From Brasenia schreberi (taxonomy: Eukaryota > Streptophyta > Magnoliopsida > Nymphaeales > Cabombaceae), in NCBI GenBank assembly GCA_036023115.1, contig JAYKKT010000041.1, forward strand, positions 8,394,001-8,458,000: a stretch of 64,000 bases of DNA. The letters run 5' to 3'. This document shows, one piece after another, positions 54,001 to 64,000 of the stretch. The stretch's first letter is position 1. The number at the start of each line of letters is the position of its first letter. The notes beneath the pieces are model-generated. The model was not told the DNA's origin and did not search any database. It was given only the letters and a program-made list of their open reading frames with translations. The position numbers and the translations under genes are program-made.

Positions 54001-57000
54001 TGTAAACACCCCAAAATCCCATGATTTTCCCAATACACTTGGTTTTGCAAAAGCAGCCCCAAAGGGCTATTTTGAGTCTGGAAACCTAGAAGCCTTCCAA
54101 GCAACCCTGTACATATGTTTAAATCATATATGTTTTAAAATATGTGTTATACAGTTTTAAAACCTTTAAAAAGGTATTTTGAAACCCCGCAAAGCAACTT
54201 GGCCTGATGAAAGCAGGACCAGAGAAGCGAAAGAGAGCCCGGAACCGGAGCATATGTCAAGCCCGACACATCAACTCTCGTATCAGAATCATCCCCAAAA
54301 TCTCGGACATCCAAGCCCCTATTATCAACAAATTGTTCAAACTAATCTCCGCAAGGTGAGAAGAAGAGCGGATGACAATGTTGGAGAAGACCCAATGCAG
54401 GACGGAGTACTGATGCTGTCAGGCCCCGCACAAACCATCCATTTCAAAATACTATGAAGGAGTCGGAAAATCGGATTTAGATCGGATCGGGACCATATAT
54501 ATCCAGATCTAGATCCAAACATGCATATGGATTTGGATTTGGATCCAAAGATCCAATCCAATACCCACATCCATGGCCCACATCACCTTCTCATAAATGG
54601 AGGTGGGGCCCACAAGAAATTCATGTGAAAAGCTTGGGAAGAGAGAGAATGGGGGATAAAGTATGAGTGAGAAATATGGTAGGCTTGACTTTTGTGTCAA
54701 GTTTTGGGTTAATCATGTGGGTTTAGCCTAATGAGTGTGGGTTTAAGCTTGTATGCACCTACACCTAACCTAGGGCTGCACCAACTTGCTGCAACTAGGT
54801 CCATGGATCAAGGCAAAGGGGATGCTGCTAAACCTAGCCCTAAGCTAACCAACCTTACCTAGCCATTCCCCCCTAAACCCGACCTAATCCTAGCCACCCT
54901 CACCCAAAACCACTAAACCATACCTAGCCGACCTCACTTAGCCCACCCCACCTAAATAGACCACCTAGACCCTAACCAAACTAAGCCTAATCTTCCCTAA
55001 TCTCACCCTAATCCTAGCCTAATCACCTAACCCATTTCCTTAATCCTCCTCTAATCCTAGCCTAATCACCTAACCCACTTCACTAAACCTTACCCTAAGC
55101 CCAACCCACCTAACTAAACCCCAAACCACCAAACCAGCCCACCTAAATATCTAGCACACCATATCCCCAAACCACCCAAAACAAATATCTTGCCCACCTA
55201 AATATCTAGCACACCATACCCCCAAACCACCACCACCAAACCAGCCCACCAACCGACCTCCCATATCCCAGCCACTAACCCATCTAGCCTATAAAATCCC
55301 CTCCCATTCATGCAGGTTCCCTCTCTTGGCTCTCAAAAATCTGGGACTTCTTCCCCCCTCTTGGAACTCGCCCCTTGGCTCACTTGGGACTCGGCCAACA
55401 TCACTCCATTCCACGCCACCTTCAACCTTCCACCTGCTGCACCCGGCCAATACCATTCCACGCCACTTCCCACCTGCCACCTTCTTCCATCCGGCCAAGA
55501 CCTTACACCCGCCACCTTCCACCATTCGGCCAGGACCTTCCCCTTGGTTAGTACCCCATCTCAAACTCCATCCTTCGTCCCCTCCATTCGCCACCTTCCA
55601 TCTACCCAGCCAGCACCTATTCCATTCGGCCAACCCAACCCCCAACACCACTCGACCAACACCTGTACTACCTGCCCCTCTTCCCTTAGCTAGCAGCCTT
55701 ACCTCTCCCTAAGACCCATCCCAACTCCTAGCATCTACCTCAGCACCCTTACCTCCCTAACACACTTCAACCTCAGCCAAGACGCTAGCCCTTCCACTCG
55801 GCCAATACCTGCAACTTCTCCAATTCGGCCAGCACCAAACTTTCATCATCCGGCCAGCACCTCCACCTGCCGCAACCATCCAAGGAGCTCTCTCTTGCAG
55901 CTCAAGGCGATTCACTAGGCCAAAGCCAAGCAAGTCACACCCGGACCAACTATACGTAAGTGCCTAACTCGGTCCTTGTTATAAACTTGCTTATGCTTAG
56001 TTAAATTTGATACGGGGTTGTAATAATGGAGCGTTGTCTCCCCCCGCTTGTAATAATGTGGTTTGGCACACCCACACACACGTGCACTTGAGCCTATTTC
56101 ACTCTTAGCTGCACACGATTTTGACACACACATGGGCCTAATAAGCCCTTAAGATATAGCTATACTTATGTATATTTAAGTTTCGTGGGTTTTCATTAAG
56201 TTGTGTGTGTTGTCTTTCAATTTTCACACTCACACACATTGAGCTTTCGCTCTTATTCCCAAGACCCTAGTAAGGGCCGTATTGCAATTTCCCTTGGGCG
56301 TTTTTAATTCAAGTTGTGTGCGTAGTATTTCAATTCTACACTCACACACATTGAGCTTTCGCTCTTACTCCCAAGACCTTAGTAAAGGCCTATTGCAATT
56401 TCGTTTTGGGGTGTTTAAATTCATGTTGTGTGTGTAGTATTTCAATTCTACAGTCACACACATTGAGCTTTCGCTCGTACTCCCAAGACCTTAGTCAAGG
56501 CCTATTGCAATTATATTTGGGTTTCATTACAAGTCGTGTGAGTTGTCTTTCCATATACACACAACACCCACGCACACGTTGGCGACCTTCGGGCCCATAT
56601 ATATTATAAGTATTTCCCTTCGGCTATTGTAAACACCCCGAAATCCCACGAATTCCTCAAAACAAACCTGGTTTTGCAAAAGCAGCCCCAAAGGGCCATT
56701 TTGAGTCTAGAAACCCAGGAGCCTTCCAGACAACCCTGTACATATGTTTTGAACTCTGTATTTCAAAAATATATAATAGGGCTTTAAAAACCTTTTAAAA
56801 CACGTTTTTGAAAACCCTGAAGCAGCTTGGCCTAATCCGGACAGGGCCAGGAAAGCTAAGGAGAGCCCGAAACCGGAGCACATGTCGAGCCCAGCACAGC
56901 AACTCTCGTATCAAATCCACCCCCAGGATCTCAAACGTCCAAGACCCTGTTATTATCAAAACATCCTTTGAAGTCATCTCCGAAAGGCGAAAATAGAGGC

Positions 57001-57309
57001 GGACGATCATGTTGGTGAAGACCCAACGCAGACGAAGTACTGATGTTGTCAGGCCCCGCACAAACCATTCGTTTCGAACACAGCTCGAAGGAGTCAGAAT
57101 TCAGTTTGGATCGGATCTGGACCATATATATCCAGATCCCAATCCAAATCCGTGTATGGACTTAGATTTGGATTTGGATCCAGAGATCCAATCCAATATC
57201 CATATCCGTGGCCCACATCACCCTCTCATAAATGGAGGTGGGGCCCACTTGAATTTCACGTGGGATTATGGGCATGAGAGAGAGGGGTGGGGATTTTCCT
57301 GCGTCTATG
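54001..57309 (+). mobile_element. 5' LTR of element X (family A, with an internal U3 fragment)
   Basis: TGTAAACACC at 54001, leader with TATAAAA at 55290, donor GTAAGT at 55956, hairpin motif 56009-56061, tandem repeats about 56210-56560. At 56628 a second TGTAAACACC begins and runs 655 bp through U3 and TATA-like CATAAATG to 57282, then jumps to the last 27 bp of the LTR (ending TCTATG) and the PBS. The U5 hairpins are deleted. Read either as one LTR with an inserted U3 piece or as two nested LTRs. Confidence 0.75.
56628..57282 (+). mobile_element. LTR A start (U3) fragment inside the LTR of X
   Basis: Begins at the exact LTR terminus TGTAAACACC after GCTAT and ends in the GAGAGAG tract shortly after the first TATA-like site. 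Sequence follows 11015-11670. Confidence 0.8.
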
Positions 57310-57314
57310 GAGAT

Positions 57315-57332
57315 TGGCACGCCCGGTGGGAC
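57315..57332 (+). other. Primer binding site of element X
   Basis: TGGCACGCCCGGTGGGAC, five bases after the LTR end. Confidence 0.85.
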
Positions 57333-57452
57333 GTGAGCCTTTCAAAAATTGAGTTTTAAGTTAGAAGCTTGCGAAAATTTTTGTTAAAAGGTGTCGTTTT
57401 TAACTTGTTTTCTTTACTTGTACTTAGGAAATTTTGAAAAAGCTTGAAAAGC

Positions 57453-58110
57453 ATGTCAAAATCCAATCCAAGTGAGGTGTCGAGCCAAGGCTCATGCGCA
57501 TCAAGTTCTCACTCTAGGAGGATTTTCAAAAACAAAATAAAACTAGATGAGATCGAGGACCTGAGAAGGGAGTTTGAGGCCAAGATCGATGCTCTCAGCC
57601 AAGAGGCTGAAGTAGGCGATTCGTGTTCATCAAATGGTGAACAAAGGCCTAAGAAAAAATCTGAAAAACCTCGCAAGCACAAAGAGGCCTCCGTAATGAA
57701 AGGCAACCAATACCACGAGTCCTTCACACAAAAGGACCGTAAAGCCCTACAGCAGTTGCTGAAAGGACAGAATAAAGAGAAAAGAAGTTACGCCCTGTCT
57801 GATTTCCTTCCTATGGATTATGAAACAGACAGTGACGATGAAATACCGAGCTTTCATCGGTATGATGGCATGGGAGACCCTAGGTCTCACTTGCAGCTTT
57901 TCTCACGTCGAGCCCATAAGAAGAAAAAGGACTCGATGAAATGGGTGTATTGGTTCCCTTTATCCCTTAAAGGCACAACTGCTAAATGGCTGGCTTCCTA
58001 CGACTTAAGCCAGTTCGCTACTTTTGAAGAGTTAGCGAACTGCTTCATGCAAAGATTTGCACACAACGTAGAAGTCACGCCAACCCTGAATACCTTAAGG
58101 GATACAAAGC
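57453..58110 (+). pseudogene. gag: Gag of element X, truncated by insertion of Y
   Basis: ATG at 57453 (MSKSNPSEVSSQ); 219 codons open without a stop, covering the N-terminal helix segment and most of the capsid domain (SDFLPMDYETDSDDE, DPRSHLQLFSRRAHKKK, WVYWFPLSLKGTTAKWL, TLNTLRDTK). At the codon that is a stop in three other copies it has CAG (KALQQLL). Cut at 58110 by the LTR of Y. An acceptor-like TTTACTTGTACTTAG precedes the ATG (AG 57426-57427). Confidence 0.92.
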
Positions 58111-60701
58111 TGTAAACATCCCGAAATCCCACGAATTTCTCAAACCCATCTGGTTTTGTAAAAGCAGCCCCAAAGGGCCATTTTGAGTCTGGAAACCCAG
58201 GAGCCTTCCAGACAACCCTGTACATATGTTTTAAACTTTATATTTCAAAAATATATAATATGGCTTTAAAAACCTTTTTAAACATATTTTTGAAACCCCG
58301 AAGCAGCTTGGACTAATCAAGACAGGACTAGAAAAGCAAAGGAGAACCCGGAACCGGAGCACATGTCGAGCCCGGCACAGCAACTCTCGTATCAAATCCA
58401 CCCCCAGGATCTTGAACGTCTGAGACCCTGTTATCATCAAAAGATCCTTTGAAGTCATCTCTGGAAGGCGAAAACAGAGGCGGACTATCATGTTGGCGAA
58501 GACCCAACGCAGACGGAGACTGTCTGACCCCGCATAAACCGTTCATTTCGAACACAGCCCGAAGGAGTCAGAATTCAGTTTGGATCGGATCTGGACCATA
58601 TATATCCAGATCCCAATCCAAACCCATGTATGGACTTAGATTTGGATTTGGATTCAAAAATCCAATCCAATATCCATATCCATGGCCCACATCACCTTCT
58701 CATAAATGGAGGTGGGGCCCACTTGAATTTCACGTGGGATTATGGGCATGAGAGAGAGTGGGGGAGGATAAGATCAAGTGTGTGTTGTAATTAAGCTTGA
58801 CTTGTGTGTCAAGTTTGGGGTTAATCATGTGGGTTAGCCTAATTAAGTGGGTTTAAGCTTGTAATTAGCCAAAACCTAACCTAGGGTTGCACCAACATGA
58901 TATGATTAGGGTCCATGGGTCATGCAAAGGGAGCTCCTTCACCTAAACCTATCCAAAAACACCTAATCCTAGCTTTCTACCCTAATCCAGTCCTAATCCT
59001 AGCCTAATCACCTAACCCACTTCCCTAATCCCGGCCTAATCCCAACCTAATCACCTAACCCACTTCCCTAATCCTTCCCTAAACCTAGGTTAATTTCCCT
59101 AAACCTAACCTAATCCTAGCCTAATCACCTAACCCACCTCACTAAACCTCACCCTAAAACCAACCCACCTAGCTAAACCCTAAACCTCTAAACCACCCCA
59201 CCTAAACCTAGCACACAACTTACCCAAAACCCCTTGTATCTAAAATATCTGGCCCTACCCTAATACCAGCCCACCTTACTACCTTACCACCCTCCCTAGA
59301 CCACCTAACCACTACCCCAAAACCAGCCCCACCGCCCTTCACAAAGGCTATAAAACCCCCCTCCTAGTGGGCGGGTTTTTCAAGCCTTAGGTCCTCCATT
59401 TTCCAACCGACCTTCCACCCCTTCTCCACTTCCACCTGCCCCACTTCCAGCCGGCTCTTCCACCTGCACCACTACCAGCCGCCACCGTGCTCCACCTGCT
59501 CCATCACTCCCCAGCCACCCGTCGCCATCCTCTTCATCCGGCCGAACCAACCAATCCACCACATCTGGCTGCTCCTCAACCAACTGCCGCCTCCCACCAG
59601 TCGGTTAGTACCCCATACCCTACCTCACCTCTTCTCCACTCCCCCTCCACTCTCAACCACCTGCAGCACCACCATCTTCCCCTAACACCAGCCATCCGTC
59701 GCCTCCCCCACTCCCATTCGGCCAAGCCTCAACCAACCTAACTACCCGCCACTACATAAACACCCTTGCTATACCCAGCCATTCCATTGAACCCCCTAAG
59801 ACCAGCCCACTCTACCTCACCACATCCACCACCACCTTACCCCATACCCTAGCTAGCTCCCTTCCATCCGCCACCCATAGCCACCCTAGCAGCCCGCCAC
59901 CACCAAGTCCCCCTAGTCAGCCACTCCAATCGACTGTCACCTCCATTTAGCCAGCCACGTCCTTCCCTTAGGTGCTCCATTAGACACTCCCTTAGGCTCC
60001 CCTTTGTGTCATACTCCCTAACCTCACAACCCTTCCTTAGTGACCCTACATACTCACCTTAGCCCAACACACCAAAACCAGCCCATCCTTAGCAGCCAGC
60101 CACCTTCAAGGCTCCTCTTTCGCGCATCTAAGGCACCCGGCCAGCAGCCCCTTGCCATTCAACTCCGAGGAGCTCCCTCTTGCAGCCCAAGGCGAAGGCC
60201 AAGCCCACGCTCAAGCAAGGCATCTTCGGACCAGCGATTAGTAAGTGCCTAACTCGGTCCTTAGTTGTATACTTGCTTAAAATTCAATTCGATACGGGGT
60301 TGTAATAACAGAGCATAGACTCCCCCCGCTTGTAATAACGTGGCTTGGCACACCCACACACACGTGCACTCTCCTAGTTGTGCACGATTTTGAATACACA
60401 CGGGCCTAATCAGCCCCTAATATACAAATATATGTATATATATTTTAACTTACGTAGAGTTTTGCTTAAGTTGGGTGTGTTGTCTTTCAATTCAAAAACT
60501 CACACACATTGAGCCTTCCCTCTTATTTGAAAGACCCAAGTAAGGGCCGTGCCATTTATATTTGGGTTTTCATTTCATGTCGTGTGTGTAAGTCTTTCAA
60601 TTCAAGCACTCACACACATTGAGCCTTCGCTCTTATTTGAAAGACCCAAGTAAGGGCCGTGTAATACTATTTGGGTTTTCATTTCATGTCATGTGTGTAA
60701 G

Positions 60702-61436
60702 TGTAAACACCCCGAAATCCCACGAATTTCTTAAACGAATCTGGTTTTATACAAGCAGCCCCAAAGGGCCATTTTGAGTTTGGAAACCCAGGAGCCTTCC
60801 AAACAAACCTGTATATATGTTTTAAACTATATCTTTCAAAAACATACGATATGGCTTTTGAAAACCCTTTTAAAACATGTTTTGAAACCCCGAAGTGGCT
60901 TGGCTCGATCAAGACAGGACCAGGAGAGCCAAGAAGAGCCCGGAACCGGAGCACCTGTCAAGCCCGGCACAGCAACTCTTGTATCTGATTCACACCCCAG
61001 GATCTCGAACGTCCAAGACCCTGTTCTTACCAAAATATCATTTGAAGTCATCTCCGGAAGGCAGAAACGGAGGCGGACGACCATGTTGGCGAAGACCCAA
61101 TGCAGACGGAGTACTAATGCTGTCAGGCCCCGCACGAATCGTCCGTTTCGAACCCAGCTCGAAGCAGTCAGAGTTCAGTTTGGATTGGATCTGGACCATA
61201 TATATCCAGATCCCAATCCAAACCCATATGTGGACTTGGATTTGGATTTGGATCCAGAGATCCAATCCAATATCCATATCCATGGCCCACATCACCTTCT
61301 CATAAATGGAGGTGGGGCCCACTTGAGTTTCACGTGGGATATTGGGCATGAGAGAGAGTGGGGTGAAAAATATCAAGAGTGTTGTATTAAGCTTGACTTG
61401 TGTGTCAAGTTTGGGTTTAGTCTTGTGGGTTAGCCT
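60702..61436 (+). mobile_element. LTR A start (U3) fragment inside the LTR of Y
   Basis: Starts at the exact LTR terminus and ends at GTGGGTTAGCC, about 130 bp past the first TATA-like site. By eye about 10 percent different from the start of its host LTR, so not a simple recent local duplication. Confidence 0.78.
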
Positions 61437-61927
61437 TATTCCCAAGACCTTAGTCAAGGCCATACTGCAATTTATATTTGGTTTTAAATTCATGTCGTGT
61501 GTGTAAGTCTTTCAATTGAAGCACGCACCCACATTGAGCCTTCGCTCTTATTTGATACATATTTTCCTTCGGTTATTTCCCTTCGGTTATTTCCCTTCAG
61601 CATTGTCTTTACATTTCGGGTTTTCCCTTTGGAGTAGCGTGAGTTTGCATTGCATCTACGCCATACCACGAGGTAGGACGCATATTGCATCAAAGCAAGC
61701 CCCGCTCGAATTCGCCCATGTAGTGGAGTGTTCATAACACACAAACTAGGTGGCCCGAAAAGGGATAAAAGAAAAGACTTAGGCACGTGCAAATCCACGT
61801 GATCTAAAACATGCAATCGTGATCTAAAACATGCAATCGCATCTTAAAGACCCGAAATAGACACCTCAAACCGCTTCGTAGACTTTCTCCCCAAAACTTG
61901 ATTTTTGCAAAAGCGTATAGACTGACC

Positions 61928-62046
61928 CTTGCGCATCGGTGCAAGAAGGTCTACGATGACAAGAGCTTACTTGCTCACAGTCGCCACGTTTAGAAGTCAG
62001 TGTTAAAAATATCTTCGCTAGCTTAAGTAAGCTAGCTGGCACGCCC
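61928..62046 (+). other. U5 hairpin pair and PBS-like decamer (LTR of Y)
   Basis: CTTGC/GCAAG at 61928-61945; perfect GCTAGCTTA/TAAGCTAGC at 62017-62036; TGGCACGCCC at 62037-62046. Confidence 0.65.
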
Positions 62047-62139
62047 TATTTGTACACATAGGCCTTAGACACACGAGAAGATCCACTCCAAGCCCCAAAA
62101 GAGGCAAAGAGGCGGGGATTTTCGCGCATCTACAGAGAT

Positions 62140-62157
62140 TGGCAGGCCCGGTGGGAC
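62140..62157 (+). other. Primer binding site of element Y
   Basis: TGGCAGGCCCGGTGGGAC, one base different (G for C at position 6) from the other A elements. Confidence 0.8.
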
Positions 62158-62277
62158 GTGAGCCTTTTAAGAAATCGAGTTTACTTGTAGAAGTCTTGCG
62201 AAAATTTTGTAAAAAGGTGTCGTTTTAACTTGTTTTCTTTGCTTGTACTTAGGAAACTTTTAAAAAGCTTGAAAAGC

Positions 62278-64000
62278 ATGTCAAAATCCAATCCAAGTGA
62301 AGTGTCGAGCCAAGGCTCATGCGCATCAAGTTCTCACTCTAGGAGGATTTTCAAAAACAAAATAAAACTAGATGAAATCGAGGACTTAAGAAGGGAGTTT
62401 GAGGCCAAAATCGATGCTCTCAGCCAAGAGGCTGAAGTAGGCGATTCATGTTCATCGAACGGTGAACATAGGCCTAAAAAGAAATTTGAAAAACCTCGCA
62501 AGCAAAAAGAGGCCTCCGTAATGGAAGGCAACCAATACCACGAGTCCTTCACACAAAAGGACCGTAAAGCCCTACAGCAGCTGCTGAAAGGGCAGAATAA
62601 AGAGAAAAGAAGCTACGCCCTGTCTGATTTCCTTCCTATAGATTACGAAACAGACAGTGACGATGAAATACTGAACTTCCATCGGTATGATGGCATGGGA
62701 GACCCTAGGTCTCACTTGCAGCTTTTCTCACGTCGAGCCCATAAGAAGAAAAAGGACTCGATGAAATGGGTGTATTGGTTCCCTCTATCCCTTAAAGGCA
62801 CAGCTGCCAAATGGCTGGATTCCTACGACTTAAGCCAGTTTGCTACTTTTGAAGAGTTAGCGAACTGCTTCATGCAAAGGTTTGCACACAACGTGGAAGT
62901 CACGCCAACCCTGAATACCTTAAGGGATACAAAGCAAGGCATGAACGAAGACGTGCATGCCTTTATTATAAGATGGAGGTCTCTTTTGGGCCAAGTGCGA
63001 GAGCCCATATCCGAAGGATGCGCAGTAATGCTCATCCTGGATAATTTCAAAAACAAGTTAAAAACCCTTCTCTCGCTCCATGAGATTTCAACTTTCCATA
63101 AGTTGATTAAAAAGGCCTCCCTTTTCGAAACCAACTTGCGAAAAGGGACATACGACCACTTATGGAAAGGAAGTGCCGTTCCAAAAACACGTTTGGAAAA
63201 GCCCATCACATATGGGCTGCCCACGACGGACAAAGGGGCAAAGCCCCACAAAATCGCCAATGTCCGGGTGGATCCAGGCATGGCAGGCACTTCTAAAAAT
63301 TTTGAAAAAATAGAAAATAAGAGAGAGCGCAATTTTTCAAAACCGATTGAAACACGGGAGTACACTCCGCTGGGGCAACCTGTGTCGGAGGTCCTAGACC
63401 TCTTACTTGCCCAGGGCATGATCGAACTCCCTGAAATCCCTGAAGGAGTCACGTCCAAAGGGGGGTATTTAAACCGATTTTGTAAGTATCATCGGCTCAA
63501 AGGCAATGATACCAAACGCTGCTTCTCTCTTTTAAATAAAATTGAGAACTTGATAGTAGAGAGCCGGCTCCAGGTCACTGTGGAACCTGAGCCACCTCAA
63601 GCTATCTTCAAGGAAACCTTTCCCAAACACGCCAGTGGCAGTGGGAAAGGAAAGGAGGTATGTACCCTCACCATTTCCAAGGAACTAGCACAAAAACCAG
63701 AACCTGGTCGACCTGCTGGTGCGCCCATCCTTGTACTATACAAGAGGCCCGCCCAAGTCGTCATTCGGGGACCACCAAAAGTGGAAACCCCGGCAAAGCC
63801 AGTTTTTAAAATCCAAGGTTCTCCTCAGCTCATCCTTAGAGCCAAGTTTAGCGCGAACCCTAGGCTGGTCGTGGGGGAAGTCACTAGATCCGGGAGGATC
63901 TACCAACCCCCGCACCTTCAAGGTGCTCAAAAGGTGGTCAGTGTGCCTGGCCCCTCAAAAGCATGTATCCCTAGTGGTCTGCCAAAAGCAGATAAGGACA
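62278..64000 (+). CDS. gag: Gag-protease polyprotein of element Y, open to the window edge
   Basis: ATG at 62278 (MSKSNPSEVSSQ). I read 574 codons to 64000 without a stop. In order: N-terminal helix segment (residues about 30-50), KALQQLL with CAG where other copies have a stop, capsid-type Gag (DPRSHLQLFSRRAHKKK, WVYWFPLSLKGTAAKWL, FIIRWRSLLGQV), basic linker, zinc knuckle CKYHRLKGNDTKRC at residues about 402-415, then the linker to protease (SGRIYQPPHL). The knuckle has Asn where element A has His, so metal binding may be impaired. The protease active site lies beyond the window. Acceptor-like TTTGCTTGTACTTAG ends at 62252. Best-preserved coding region of the window. Confidence 0.93.
   Translation, partial: MSKSNPSEVSSQGSCASSSHSRRIFKNKIKLDEIEDLRREFEAKIDALSQEAEVGDSCSSNGEHRPKKKFEKPRKQKEASVMEGNQYHESFTQKDRKALQQLLKGQNKEKRSYALSDFLPIDYETDSDDEILNFHRYDGMGDPRSHLQLFSRRAHKKKKDSMKWVYWFPLSLKGTAAKWLDSYDLSQFATFEELANCFMQRFAHNVEVTPTLNTLRDTKQGMNEDVHAFIIRWRSLLGQVREPISEGCAVMLILDNFKNKLKTLLSLHEISTFHKLIKKASLFETNLRKGTYDHLWKGSAVPKTRLEKPITYGLPTTDKGAKPHKIANVRVDPGMAGTSKNFEKIENKRERNFSKPIETREYTPLGQPVSEVLDLLLAQGMIELPEIPEGVTSKGGYLNRFCKYHRLKGNDTKRCFSLLNKIENLIVESRLQVTVEPEPPQAIFKETFPKHASGSGKGKEVCTLTISKELAQKPEPGRPAGAPILVLYKRPAQVVIRGPPKVETPAKPVFKIQGSPQLILRAKFSANPRLVVGEVTRSGRIYQPPHLQGAQKVVSVPGPSKACIPSGLPKADKD

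Larger units (their letters stand above)
58111..62134 (+). mobile_element. 5' LTR of element Y (family A, with an internal U3 fragment)
   Basis: TGTAAACATCCC at 58111 to CATCTACA at 62134, followed by PBS and gag. Order: U3 cluster, CATAAATG near 58710, leader with TATAAAA at 59349, donor GTAAGT at 60241, hairpin motif 60291-60343, array (60500-60701), then a 735-bp fragment starting TGTAAACACC (60702-61436), then the array tail and U5 (61437-62134; hairpins 61928-61945 and 62017-62036). Without the fragment the LTR is 3,289 bp, the normal size for family A, which favours one LTR carrying an insertion. Lies in gag of X after AAAGC. Confidence 0.8.

Noticed and set aside
62823..63458. 211-codon minus-strand frame near the right edge
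   Set aside because: Antisense to the intact gag of element Y, which has clear Gag motifs.

Overview
The window is repeat-dense plant DNA. I can assign essentially all of it to LTR retrotransposons of the Ty3/gypsy superfamily, Tat lineage, nested in each other on both strands. The lineage call rests on the pol order reverse transcriptase, RNase H, a second (archaeal-type) RNase H, then integrase, on very long LTRs (about 2.3-3.5 kb), on a TGGCACGCCC-type primer binding site and on a long non-coding stretch between pol and the polypurine tract. The host is most likely a flowering plant with a large genome; I cannot name the species. I saw no host gene, rRNA, tRNA or CRISPR array.

LTRs fall into families that I call A (start TGTAAACACCCCGAAATCCC), B (start TGTAAACACCCCAAAATC; subtypes B1 and B2 differ in the leader), C (start TGTAAATA) and D (one truncated copy).

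Layout. 1-3975: 3' end of a plus-strand element with a B1 LTR, inserted in the integrase gene of a plus-strand C element (3976-7777). That element abuts an inverted C element (7778-11014 and 25868-26399) in which gag is fused to integrase by an internal deletion. The inverted element is split by the only complete element, A (11015-25867, TSD AATGG). 26400-30085: scraps (RT piece, truncated LTR D, RNase H piece, 3' non-coding region, gag piece). 30086-53692: minus-strand B mosaic, comprising a 3' LTR, integrase and RNase H with a 1.15-kb internal duplication, RT, another B1 LTR, an A-like LTR piece, gag, and a 5' LTR (45200-52137) carrying a solo A LTR (47865-51622, TSD AATCC), followed by an integrase fragment. 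53693-64000: a B LTR stub, then two plus-strand A elements, X and Y, Y lying inside the gag of X. Y runs off the window with an unbroken gag-protease frame.

Working together: each element's LTR would supply promoter and poly(A) signals, gag the particle, protease, RT, RNase H and integrase the replication machinery. Most copies are dead, but Y is intact as far as seen.

The most interesting signals are in the non-coding parts. (1) A GTAAGT donor in the LTR leader is paired with an acceptor just before the gag ATG, and the leader upstream of the donor has no ATG. (2) B1 leaders carry arrays of short hairpins whose stems differ in sequence but stay complementary. (3) Two U5 hairpins show compensatory changes between families. 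(4) A hairpin followed by TTGTAATAA recurs in all families. (5) A 30-nt hairpin recurs in the 3' non-coding region. (6) A stop codon sits at the same gag position in three of five copies.
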